From: Rodentolepis nana
Taxonomy: Eukaryota; Platyhelminthes; Cestoda; Cyclophyllidea; Hymenolepididae
Direction of reading: 5' to 3'
NCBI GenBank assembly: GCA_900617975.1
Contig: UZAE01013428.1
Span: 1-22,626, forward strand
Length of the DNA: 22,626 nucleotides
Part shown: in pieces, positions 1-9,417 of the stretch
Position numbering within the stretch: position 1 is the stretch's first letter
How the letters are laid out: each line of letters starts with the position of its first letter
The notes under the pieces: model-generated
What the model saw: the letters and a program-made list of their open reading frames with translations, nothing else
Told to the model about the DNA's origin: nothing
The model's database searches: none
Position numbers and translations under genes: made by a program

Positions 1-120
1 AAAATAAGAAATAAAATAGTAAGAAAATGAAACGCAATGGATAAACGCCCTGTTTCCTAAGACGTTGCTTGCAATCCGAGCAACATTTATTCATATTGAA
101 CTGTACATTTTCGGATATTT

Positions 121-388
121 AACATTAGCCCCTTAGTTGACATCGGATTTTACAGAGGGAAGGAACATCAATGTCATAAAAAGTCGAGATGTAATAGACA
201 GACAGGCACAAAGGTAGAAATAAAGGTAAGGTAAGATGAGAACTATGGAAGTGGTGGAATATGAAATACAGTGGGGTGATGGTAGTTTGAAGTCAGAAGT
301 CAACTACCGGTTTGTAGATCTTTTTACCGCATGAGTATACGCTGCCCAGGGTGTACCACTTAGAGATTAGTCCATCGCACATACCATC
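121..388 (-). repeat. Degenerate copy of ribozyme-headed short retroposon
   Basis: This is an old copy of the family best seen at 3755-4064 and 20481-20780, with its 5' end at high coordinates. The shared order is recognisable on the plus strand: 'ttagttgac...ttttacagaggga', 'agacagacaggcacaaaggtag', 'tagtttgaagtcagaagtcaact', 'atgagtatacgctgcccaggg' and the head ending near 388. The AAAT tail is not clear. P1, P2 and the P3 loop carry many changes, so the ribozyme here is presumably dead. I see no target-site duplication. Confidence 0.8.
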
Positions 389-2601
389 CAAACAATATAA
401 TCTCCCAATATCTCATCACTGATGGATAAAATAGCATTAAAAACAATTAAACGTTTTAAGATTTTAGACCATTGTTTTTAACTATGTTGCTTATTATTTG
501 CCATAAAAGGTTTTCTCCATTGCCTGAATATAAAATCGAATAAAATTTGAAAAGTAAGTGGCAACACATTTCCTTCTAAAAGAACCTGTAATCAATGATA
601 AAAAGCTTTTGATATGAAAATCATTAAAGAAATGTTCTTTATGTTACGTTAGAAACAGAATACTGAAAGATTTCCTTAAACCCTTAAGTCGAAGGATTTG
701 TAATATATAAATCGAATGGAACTTTATTTACCCCAAAATATTTGGTGCTATTTTGACGATAATCTTTTTTTGAGTTACCATAAAGTATAAATATCAGTTT
801 CAATTAAAAATGCAATGTATAAATCATATAGTTTCATTAAGAGAAGCTTAATTAGGTATCATTGTTGGTAAATTATCAACAATTATGGTAGTGTGCGCTT
901 TGACTTCCATCTGAAAAAATATTTTTTTTTCGAAATTATCGGACTTTATTATGTTCATGCTACATATTAATAAATGGCCTTATTCAAGGTCACCTAAATT
1001 GTAATCAACTTTTGAACAAACTACTATATCTGTTTTGGCCTTCGGACATTATTGCATAATGGTTTAGCATCTTCCATATTGACAGTATATATGAATATAT
1101 AGGTAAAAGGCAGATAGTCATAACTAATACCAGGAATTACCTTCATTTATTCACCACGGTAATCGATATTCCACCACCAATCGATGTAACTGTTTCTAAA
1201 GACATGTTAATCAAGCCATTTTAAAACAGTAATCATTTTTTTCGAATTTTAAAGCGAACTCTACTGTTACATTTGGATTAAGCGATAAGAATGACAAAAT
1301 ATGACAGCCAATCAAACCCCACCACAAGGCAAAATTTAAACAGTTTTACTTGCTGAAAGAAGTGCGATAAATGTTAAAGGAGAGAGGAACCAAATATGCT
1401 GAGAAAAACGTCGATATTTGAACATTCTAAAAGCATTTCAATTTATTGATTCTTGGTTTCCCATATTCACAAAATGTGTAGTTCACCTTTAACAATTCGA
1501 ATCTCATAATTTTGTTCCTGCAATAGATTTCTCGTGTTTATTGAGGAAATCATCTAGTCAAGAAGGGTGAGTCCTGTCACTTTCCTTCGTTTTTTAATTC
1601 GCCATTATGATAAGAAAAAATAATCCCTTATGATATTTACTGGCTTACATTTTAAACGTGTCATGACCAAACAATCACAGGTTCTATAATTTAAACATGC
1701 TATTTCTTTCATTAAGATTAAAATGATTAAATTCTTTCCCTTTTTGATCCACACGGAAATCAAAAGCAACTCCTAAATGGATTTGAAAGGAAAATCACTA
1801 GTTTTGATATACTTATAAAGAAATCAGGAAATGGAAGAAATGAAACGTCTGTACAATCAAGCTCCGGCGACAAGGTGGCGGACCCAAATGCATGCGTTCT
1901 AAAATCAATTAGAAAGGCTTTGGAAGTTTGTACTAATACTCGTTAGAAATGAAAAAAATAACATTTTATTTCAATTTAGTTTCATTAAAAAGATTACCTT
2001 ATCGGAAAGAGATCATACAACTATTTTTAGTGTGTAAAGAGGATAAAACTTGCATCATAGATGCCTAATTATTTATTTAACTTATAACTTAAATTTTATT
2101 AGTCATATTAGCCTAATGATAATTATTTCAGTCAAGCAAATATAGCAAATTCAACAAGACCCTTGGAATTGATAATTTTGCTGCAATTTTTATCCCTCTT
2201 TATTTAACTTTATCATATACTTTGTAGCCAATTGTTCTTTGTAAATAGGGATATTTCGAAATCTTATCGGTTCATCAAACTGAAATATGCAGTTCCACTT
2301 CTACTCACTGGAAAGGGTACACTGCATTTTATGCCTATCAAAATAGGCTCAACAGCATTAATGACCTAAATAACCAACTCCAAACTATTCTCTAACAGTT
2401 GAAACTGACAAATGGTTCAAAACATAGTTGCTCCCATGAGTTTTCATATTTTTTTTCTATGCTTCGAAATCAACCCAAATCAATCCACGCACAATTTTTT
2501 CTCTGATTAGTCCTTTTAATCGAAATTATTAACCTAACTTTTAGCTCTTTAAGTTAATTTTTAAATAAATGAGTTTCAATTTTTAAGGATTAAGGAAGTT
2601 A
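389..2601. other. AT-rich DNA without recognisable genes
   Basis: There is no long open frame on either strand and no tRNA or rRNA signature that I can recognise. The base composition is strongly A+T with short homopolymer runs, and stops are frequent in all frames. It could be intergenic or intronic. Confidence 0.5.
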
Positions 2602-2612
2602 TATGAAGATAT
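2602..2612. repeat. Half of a target-site duplication (11 bp) whose partner is at 4065-4075
   Basis: The 11-mer TATGAAGATAT lies just outside the tail of the retroposon copy beginning at 2613. It recurs exactly just outside the 5' head of a different copy, at 4065-4075. In a normal insertion these two flank one element. Here they flank a 1.45-kb stretch holding two partial duplicates, an opposite copy and an N. Confidence 0.65.
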
Positions 2613-2979
2613 TTATTTATTTATTTCAAATGGCAGGCGTTATGATAGCTATCATTAGCCATTTAGCTGACTTCGGGCTTCACAGAAGGAAGGTTCATCA
2701 AAGTAGCAGAAAGTCGAGGGGGGGGGATCAGAAGAGCGATTCACAGATGTAAAAGAGGCAGACAGACACAAAGGCATAAAAAAGGTAAGATGAGTACTGC
2801 GAAAGGGGTCGAATATGACAAATAGTCGGGCCATAGAAGTTTGAAGTCAGGAGTCAACTGCCGTTTTGATAGATTTTTTGCCGTATAAGTATACGTTCCC
2901 CAGGGTGCACCACGTGGAGGTAAGTCTAATATACGTTCCCCAGGGTGCACCACGTGGAGGTAAGTCTATTGCGCACCCC
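2613..2979 (-). repeat. Short retroposon copy with duplicated ribozyme core
   Basis: The copy runs from an (AAAT)n tail at low coordinates to the 5' head at 2979. Its first 143 bases from the tail side (2632-2774) are identical to 3755-3897; beyond that the two copies diverge. The head holds an exact-looking 40-bp tandem duplication (2891-2930, 2931-2970) covering the second P2/P3/P1 segment of the ribozyme. Open frames across this repeat (for example 2741-2953 minus and 2866-3117 plus) are chance frames, not genes. Confidence 0.85.
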
Positions 2980-3257
2980 ACCCCCCGGGACGAAGTGAAA
3001 TCACCAAAAAAAGCTGAAGATGGACCCGCAAATTATCACTTTGGGCGTTTGTCCTCCAACAGATCCAGCAATCAACAAAATCCTCCCTCAAGAAACCTTC
3101 AAAAAGCACGGCGATGAACTTTCAAAGGGGAGTTGAATGAAAGGGAATATTTTTATTCAAAATAAGCTGAACTTAAAGTAGCCATAAAACGTTTTCATTA
3201 ATTTTATTATCAAGTATATGTCCATTGTATATAAGTCTCAAAGTATATCTAAACTGT

Positions 3258-3594
3258 GGGTTATGTGATAGACTTACCTCCACGTGGTACACCTTGGGCA
3301 ACCTATATTCATCATACGCCAAAAAGAGTCTATAAACCAGTAGTCAACTTCTCACTTCAAACTATCATGACCCCGCTGAGTGACATATTTGACAACTACC
3401 ACAGTACACATCTTACCTTTTCTCTGCCTTTGTGTCTGTCTGTCTGTCTCTTTTACCTCTGTGAATCCCCCTTCTGTTCCTCTTCTCCACTTTTTGTTAC
3501 CTTGATGTTCCCTCTCCTCTCTAGTTGAAGCCCGAAGTCAGTTAAAAGGCTAATGACAACTATCAAAAAGCCTGCCATTAGATATAAATAAATA
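3258..3594 (+). repeat. Short retroposon copy, plus orientation, diverged head
   Basis: This is an opposite-orientation copy with the 5' head near 3258 and an 'ataaataaatac' tail ending at 3594. P2 is present (ATAGAC and GTCTAT ending at 3333), and L3 TCCACGT is kept. P1 and P4 are altered and the joining strand reads 'CGCCAAAAAG', so the ribozyme fold is weakened. The 90-codon open frame starting at 3256 is the repeat read through, not a protein gene. No convincing target duplication is visible. Confidence 0.8.
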
Positions 3595-3753
3595 CCTTCA
3601 TCCACCTCTTATGAAGTGGAAAGCTCTGCCAATGACGGAACTCCTGTGGTGTCAGACTCACAGCGCCGTGATCCCGCATAGCTGTCGAATCAAAGTTAAC
3701 CAACCCTCAAATTCGAATAAAGACGTGTTTATGAAAATTTTCTCTTCCCTTTT
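3595..3753. other. Short moderately GC segment ending at an N
   Basis: The sequence lies between a plus-strand retroposon tail and the N at 3754. It has no long open frame and is not recognised. It may belong to a different locus joined by the assembler (see findings). Confidence 0.4.
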
Positions 3754-3754
3754 N

Positions 3755-4064
3755 GGCAGGCGTTATGATAGCTATCATTAGCCATTTAGCTGACTTCGGG
3801 CTTCACAGAAGGAAGGTTCATCAAAGTAGCAGAAAGTCGAGGGGGGGGGATCAGAAGAGCGATTCACAGATGTAAAAGAGGCAGACAGACACAAAGGTAG
3901 AGAATAAGGTAAGGTGAGTACTGTGAAAGGGGTCGAATATGACAAGCAGTCAGGCCATGGTAGTTTGAAGTGAGAAGTCAACTGCCGGTTAATAGACTTT
4001 TTTGCCGTATGAGTATACGTTGCCCAGGGTGCACCACGTGGAGGTAAGTCTATCGCACACCCCC
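3755..4064 (-). repeat. Short retroposon copy with best-preserved 5' ribozyme
   Basis: The copy begins abruptly after the N at 3754, so the (AAAT)n tail is missing, and it ends at its 5' head at 4064. The body contains a G9 run, the 'gaggcagacagacacaaagg' block and the 'gtgaaaggggtcgaatatgac' block shared with the other copies. The 5' flank carries TATGAAGATAT, matching the tail-side flank of the copy at 2613. There are five G residues at the head where four fit P1, so one may be untemplated. The family end (AAATAAATAA) resembles the short-tandem 3' ends of some LINE-mobilised elements. Confidence 0.88.
3992..4063 (-). ncRNA. HDV-like self-cleaving ribozyme (intact-looking)
   Basis: Read 5' to 3' on the minus strand from 4063, every element of the HDV double-pseudoknot fold is present. 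P1 is GGGGUGU with GCACCCU, opening with a G-U pair as in HDV itself. P2 is AUAGAC with GUCUAU. P3 is ACC/GGU around loop UCCACGU. P1.1 pairs GG (of UGGGCAAC) with CC in that loop. P4 is CGUAU-ACUC-AUACG. The joining strand J4/2 reads GGCAAAA and supplies the presumed catalytic C. The CUGGGCAAC segment matches the hepatitis delta ribozyme as I remember it. Known role in LINEs (R2, RTE, L1Tc): release of the element's 5' end from a co-transcript. Activity here is inferred. Confidence 0.82.
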
Positions 4065-4075
4065 TATGAAGATAT

Positions 4076-5184
4076 ATATTCAACAAAACGGAAATCATAA
4101 AGCAACCTCTCTGTTCCTTCCATTTGCTATTATTAAAATTCTTGAGCGTTCAGTGCTTCAAAAGGACAGCAAAATGAGCCATTTAAAAATGCGACAATTA
4201 AATTAAAAAGATGGGATTTAAATCTTTCAAGCCGTCCTTTCAAAACATTTTGGTATATTTCAAAAAGGGTGCCTTGACATGTTTTTCATCTGTCTGGACA
4301 AACTCATGATGCATATCTCATTAAAGCCTGAAACATGCGCAATAAAATCATTACCAATGGGCAAAGCCCACCTTTTAAAAACAAATGAAATTAATGAAAA
4401 AGTCTACTTGTGTCCCGAATGACAACAACAAAAATTGAATAAAGTCAAACATCTCACTTGAGAATGTTTAAATGTAGATTAACTTAACAAGACACCTTCA
4501 AATACTTGCAATTTGCAAAGACAGAGGTCGCAAAAATAGAGCGAAATTTTTTAATATTTAATAAAGTCGACACTTAGAAAAGTGTACAAATTTTACATTT
4601 TTTTGCGCGTTCCATGTGACCGCATTTTGTCATAAATGGAAATTATACGAGACTAGTGAAAAAGTACAGTTTTTGAAGAGATTTATTTATAATCTTGTTG
4701 GTTGATCAGCTTAGGCAATTAGTAATATTAATAACTTGGTCAATTTATAGAAAAAACACATGAAATATTCTTTAAATAAGCATATCTTCTTATTTAAGGT
4801 AAAAGGCTATTTCTAAATGGTAAGTTCCATGACTTTTCAATACGTGATTTTCTTAGTTAGTCCTTTCTTTGTTGAATATTAAGAAAATGTGGTCAAAGTG
4901 AATAGTGGGCCATCTTCTTAACAAAATGATTAAAATTATCTTATAGTGAATAAATATTAGGCCAATGGTGGGAAATATTTCATTGGTAAGTTAAAAGAGA
5001 CAGTAAAACAACATTTGAACAAGGTAGAAAATTGTTCGTCAATCAAAGCAAAGAGCAAATGGCTGAATTACCGCCTGCTTTCTGTTTGTCCTAAAGAGCC
5101 GTGGCGGATATGAATAAACGCAACACAACAAGAAGTTAAAGGACAGAGAAGAGCTTTACAAATATCGCGAATTTCTGTCAGTAT
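4076..5184. other. AT-rich DNA without recognisable genes
   Basis: I find no convincing coding frame, RNA gene or repeat in this stretch. The last ~100 bases are less AT-rich and lie just downstream of the stop of the minus-strand frame at 5185-5709, so part may be its 3' UTR. Confidence 0.45.
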
Positions 5185-5709
5185 TCAATCCAGTTTTGTT
5201 ATATCAGGGTTTGTATTGACAACATTGACATGAAGCACATAGCAAGGCTTTGGATGGGCAATTGGAAACGAATTGTCTGGAGCTTCTGTGTTGAATTTTA
5301 GAGGTTTGTGCTCCTCATGGTAAATTGCGAATTTGGATGAAGCGGAGTTATGGCGAAGCCGTTTAAGCGTATGAATATTACAACGGTTTGAGTTATCGTG
5401 TGCATTAAGACTTGATTCATAATTGGCAATTTCTGTTAAGAGGGAGCAAGATCCGTATTTTTGTCTGTTAGGCAAGTAATTAATTCCATCAGAAGACTGT
5501 CGGAAGTAGGGATTAGGTGAAACGGCGGATGTAGTTCGAGGGGAATCGGTGAACTGCTCAAGGGACCCATGAGAACATTGCCCACTAGGATTACTAGAAG
5601 CGTTGGCGAGAAGAGAGACTGTGGATAACCTGAGCTCATCGAAAGCTTCCGTAAGAGGTGGAGCCAACAATGTAGTACTTGAGACATCATGGCATTTGGG
5701 TTTCGCCAT
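5185..5709 (-). CDS. Candidate single-exon hypothetical protein, 174 aa
   Basis: I do not recognise this protein. It is the longest open frame outside the mobile elements, and it stands out from AT-rich flanks by clearly higher G+C. The start context is ATAAAATGG (ATG at 5707-5709), a reasonable eukaryotic initiation site, and the stop is TGA at 5185-5187. The N-terminal two thirds are rich in Ser, Asn and Pro and look disordered; the C-terminal part (about residues 115-174) has more His, Lys and hydrophobic residues and ends in ITKLD. I see no signal peptide, transmembrane segment or zinc-binding pattern. An overlapping 84-codon frame is a shadow. It could instead be one exon of a larger gene or a chance frame. 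Confidence 0.38.
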   Translation of the reverse strand: MAKPKCHDVSSTTLLAPPLTEAFDELRLSTVSLLANASSNPSGQCSHGSLEQFTDSPRTTSAVSPNPYFRQSSDGINYLPNRQKYGSCSLLTEIANYESSLNAHDNSNRCNIHTLKRLRHNSASSKFAIYHEEHKPLKFNTEAPDNSFPIAHPKPCYVLHVNVVNTNPDITKLD

Positions 5710-8246
5710 TTTATCCCTCTATCTGAGTTATGCAGTTAAAACCCAGCAAAGCAGTCTCTTCTCGGACATCACAATAAACTGGCCTATACGCAATTATATT
5801 ACTTAGCGAATGATTGGGCAATCGTGAGCCAATGAATGGAAGACAAACAGTGGGCGAAATGTATAACGCGAGATCTGGTGTTTAAGTAACAGTAATGAAT
5901 GTGAGAACTAAAACATTATGCTCTGTTTCATTTTAACTTTCTGTTGACTTAAAAGTGCATTATATGGCTTTAAAATAATTCATTTTTCATCTGGTATAAA
6001 GATTATTGGGCAAATCAAATCAAACTTAGTGATCTTGGGACTATTTTGAAATAAACTTCCGCTTTCTAAACCATCAGAGAAGATGTTATAATTATCATTT
6101 GGAAATCGCATATTTTTTAACCTTCAATAGTAGTAAATTCATATTAGAAGATATTCAAGAAAATTGAATTTGCTCCGCTTTTAAGCAAGCACAATGAATA
6201 TGTATAAGATTCAAGTGATTATCTGAGCTTGTATTTTTCGGAAGTCTAAATGCAGTTATATATTTTCGTTTCTAGCAAATCCGAACGTTATTTTATCAAA
6301 ATTGTCTCAAATGATAGTCAAACGTCCTCACAGACGCATCAAGTGATATTTCATGCCAACATGTCAAAGTAAAATGTTTTTTAACACCCAATCAGATTGA
6401 TTTGTTAGAGCGAACTGGCCGAATTAGTAGAGTATCTTGCCTCAAAATAAACAACGAATAATATCAAGTTGAATCTTGAGCAATATGATGTCCACCGACT
6501 TTGTGTTCTTTTTCTTTTGATGAGCATCCGATAACTGAGTACAGAGATATGAGTTACTGAATGCATATAGCATGGAGTTATCGAGTCTAAAGACATCACA
6601 GATTCTGCTATTAGACACGTAGGAAAGTTGTAATTTCTATATTGTAATCAATTCCTTCAAAGTCTTCAAATTTCTACCTTCTCTCCCCATACAATATATT
6701 ATTGTAAGGAATGCGTTTCAACACATTATTGGGATGTAAGCAAAATTTCTACGTGCATGGCTGATATTTACCAGTCACATAGTCTTAAAGCTATTTAATC
6801 ATAAAATATATTATCATATTACTAAGCTAAACTTTAAATAATATAAGGATATATTTTCTTATTTATATTTGTAAAAATTAATGACACCAATATGTTTCAT
6901 ATCAACTTCTAGAGGGGAAATAGAGAAGATTTAAATTATTTCATTTAAAACTATGATTCGAAAGAATATAAAAAATCAAAACAATTGACTTATTGAACGG
7001 AACAATATATTCATGCCTTTAGAAAATTAACTTGACAATTCTTTTTCGTCAAATTTTAGCTTTACTAAATAATAGTTTTAAGACATGAAACGCAATTGTT
7101 AGGAATGGTTGAAATAAGCATATCAGTTACTACGCAGTGGAGACATTTAAAGGGTTCCTATTTTTAAATTGAAGAAGATAATGAAAAATAACATATTTTT
7201 TTAATACACATTACTTCATGGAGCAGTGAATTAGATGGGAAAAATTTTTTCAGCATAAAAGCCATATCTTCTGCCAAATTGTCGGTGTTAGGCGGTGCAA
7301 GTGCAATCAGTATATTTAAATAAAACAGTAATTTGGGTTCTGACCATAGGCGTTTTAATTTCCCAAAGAATTTGAAAATGTCTAATGCGAATCGGCAAAT
7401 TAGCCTACTTTAATTTTCTAACAAATTTTTATAGCTCTTTCAGATTATGGTTATGAATTCTTTTAGTTTCCACGCAAAGCTCAAAAATTCATTTTCTTTA
7501 GATTAAACTGATATATTCCCAATTTTTAATTTTCAAATAGTCTCAATCTGATCGCTTATTTTGGTGATAAATATTGATAAGATTAAGAATAATAAATATG
7601 GTTATTTGTGGACTTTTGGATAAATTCAAATATTAAGATCAGTGTTAATATTTCACAAATTACAATAAGGCAAATTATAACAGCAAAACTTCGAGATTAT
7701 ACAGATAGGACATTTAATACTACTCATTTTAAATCAGTATCACGAATTAATACATAATAATAATGACCATAGTGAAATGGCATATTTAAATTCAAAATGC
7801 TTTCAAATGACAGAAATTTGGCCTGATGCATATATATCAATAATCGTGTCTTTAAATACATTTGCCTTTCCTGGTGGAGCACAGTCAGAAATAAGTAGTG
7901 ATTTGATTCTAACGCTTCATCCTACACTTTACAACTTGTTTCAACAGTTCCATGTTAACTCTTAGAAAGCTACCTTTTGGTAAATGAATAAATGAAACAA
8001 ACCAATCCGCTTACATAATTTCGAAATAAACAGCAGCAATTTTTGAGTTATGCCGAAAATCAGAAAAGTTATTTCACTGAATCACCCAGTAAATAAATCC
8101 TTTCAAATGTTGATTCAAATTTTTAATGTGAATTTTTGAATTGCATTAAATTATGTTTTGCTGACCTTGTAAAAGATTTTATTGAAATCATGCTCAGATT
8201 ATAAGATTTGTGAATGTCTGCCGGTGATCCCTCGTCAAATGTCCCC
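5710..8246. other. AT-rich DNA without recognisable genes
   Basis: The first ~110 bases may be 5' leader or promoter of the minus-strand frame ending at 5709, but no clear TATA element decides this. The remainder is strongly A+T. The short frames at 6405-6599 (minus) and 7777-7965 (plus) have no domain, composition shift or initiation context to support them. Confidence 0.5.
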
Positions 8247-8575
8247 TGTAGCGGATCGCTACACCAATAAGCATGGACTATACTCTGTAATCTGTATGAC
8301 AGATTAGGCTTCCCAAACTAGCTAAGCTATCACTAAGCTATATAGAGGGAAGAGGCGGATGATGAGGAATGCGCTTATTTGGGATGTGACACGACGATTA
8401 TGCGCATAGGAGGAAAGCTTTGGCCTTATCAACATGACGGATTAGGTTAAACAAACAGAGGTTAATGATTGGTCACTGTTTGTACGGTGGCACCTCCCAA
8501 TCTTGGCGTGCAGGCATGCGATGACGTAGCACCTCCCAATCCTGCCGTGCAGGCATGCGATGACGTGTCCCTACA
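8247..8575 (+). repeat. Solo LTR-like repeat (TGTAG...CTACA)
   Basis: This 329-bp unit begins TGTAG and ends CTACA, the 5'-TG...CA-3' form of LTRs. It is homologous along its length to 19840-20176. Shared blocks include CTACAC-AATAA near the start, AACTAGCTAAGCTAT in the middle, GGATTAGGTTAAACAAACAG and GCACCTCCC...GGCATGC near the end. No internal coding region adjoins it, so it fits a solo LTR. A 39-bp unit is tandemly duplicated (8490-8528 and 8529-8567) with few differences. I found no clear 4-6 bp target duplication. Confidence 0.65.
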
Positions 8576-9072
8576 TACATCTGTTAATATGTGATTATTT
8601 GATGATGTGAATGACCTACTATCCTTCCTCTCTTGTGTGTTGACTTTTTATCTATCCAATTCACAAAGAAAGTTACTGCGTATGTGCAAATGAAATGAAA
8701 TGAGGTGAGTTTTCGAGGTTGCCTATCTAAAGTGTGCCACGATGTTCGCAACTCTTTTCTAATATGCTTTAAAATAAGAGAGAGTGAAGTGGGGATTAGT
8801 TGGTTTCTTGGGAGATAAGTTGTTATGTGTGTACTTACTAATTTTCATTATATTTATATTCAATTTAGTCCATCATTGCATTTAATGGGTTATCAGTACT
8901 TCCTTTATTATATGGAATTTTTTTATTCTCCCTATTCAGAAGGATTTTAGCCCGATGATACTTGTCTGGCTTCTTATTATTTACTGGTCTGCCTCTTATT
9001 TTAATTCCTATTTATTTATCCTGCCTAATGCCCCTTCGAATCCTTGGGTAAAGTTATCTCAAATTAAATGTC
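8576..9072. other. Non-coding stretch between LTR and retroposon
   Basis: No open frame or known element is seen here. The sequence becomes T-rich around 8840-9060. Confidence 0.45.
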
Positions 9073-9080
9073 CATGATAT

Positions 9081-9404
9081 TTATTTATTTCAAATGGCAG
9101 GCGTTTTGATAGATGCCATAAGCCATTTAGCTGACTTCGGGCTTCACAGAGGGAAGATTCATCAAAGTAGCAGAAAGTCGTGGGGTGGGGAACAGAAGGT
9201 CGATTCACAGATGTAAAAGAGGCAGACAGACACAAAGGTAGAGAAAAAGGTAAGGTGATTACTGTGAAAGGGGTCGAATATGACAACCAGAGGGGTCGTG
9301 GTAGTTTGAAGTCAGAAGTCACATGCCGGTTAATAGACTTTTTTGCCGTATGAGTATACGTTGACCAGGGTGCATCACGTGGAGGTAAGTCTATCGCACA
9401 CCCC
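9081..9404 (-). repeat. Short retroposon copy with imperfect target duplication
   Basis: A full-length copy runs from the TTATTTATTT tail side (9081) to the 5' head at 9404. CATGATAT occurs immediately outside both ends (9073-9080 and 9410-9417), with further imperfect matching on the 5' side. This is consistent with an older ~13-bp target-site duplication. The 117-codon minus frame at 9059-9412 is the repeat itself and is not evidence of a protein gene. Confidence 0.85.
9333..9404 (-). ncRNA. HDV-like ribozyme, mildly damaged
   Basis: P1 (GGGGUGU/GCACCCU), P2 (AUAGAC/GUCUAU), P4 (CGUAU/AUACG) and the J4/2 C are intact. P3 is weakened because GGU has become GAU, and UGGGCAAC reads UGGUCAAC. 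Its activity is probably reduced. Confidence 0.7.
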
Positions 9405-9417
9405 ATTTTCATGATAT

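Noticed and set aside
1..4064. Hammerhead ribozyme in the retroposon, as known for schistosome SINEs
   Set aside because: No CTGATGA / GAAA core is present in any copy on either strand; the HDV-like fold accounts for the head instead.
2613..4064. tRNA-derived SINE promoter: the 'GGGGTCGAATATG' block resembles a B box
   Set aside because: It lies in the body on the strand opposite to the element's 5'-to-3' direction, and no A box at a suitable distance is visible.
3778..4098. 106-codon minus frame (and kin at 2741-2953, 3256-3528, 9059-9412) with similar proteins starting near DLPPRGAPW
   Set aside because: The similarity between these frames is due to the retroposon DNA. The start of each protein is the ribozyme head translated, and frames break freely between copies.
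8247..8575. MITE (DNA transposon) with TGTAG/CTACA inverted ends
   Set aside because: Only five terminal bases are inverted, which is normal for LTRs. A related copy lies in the 3' LTR position of a gag fragment. Not fully excluded.
9026..9040. 'TTCGAATCC' resembling a tRNA B box
   Set aside because: No cloverleaf stems or A box could be drawn around it.
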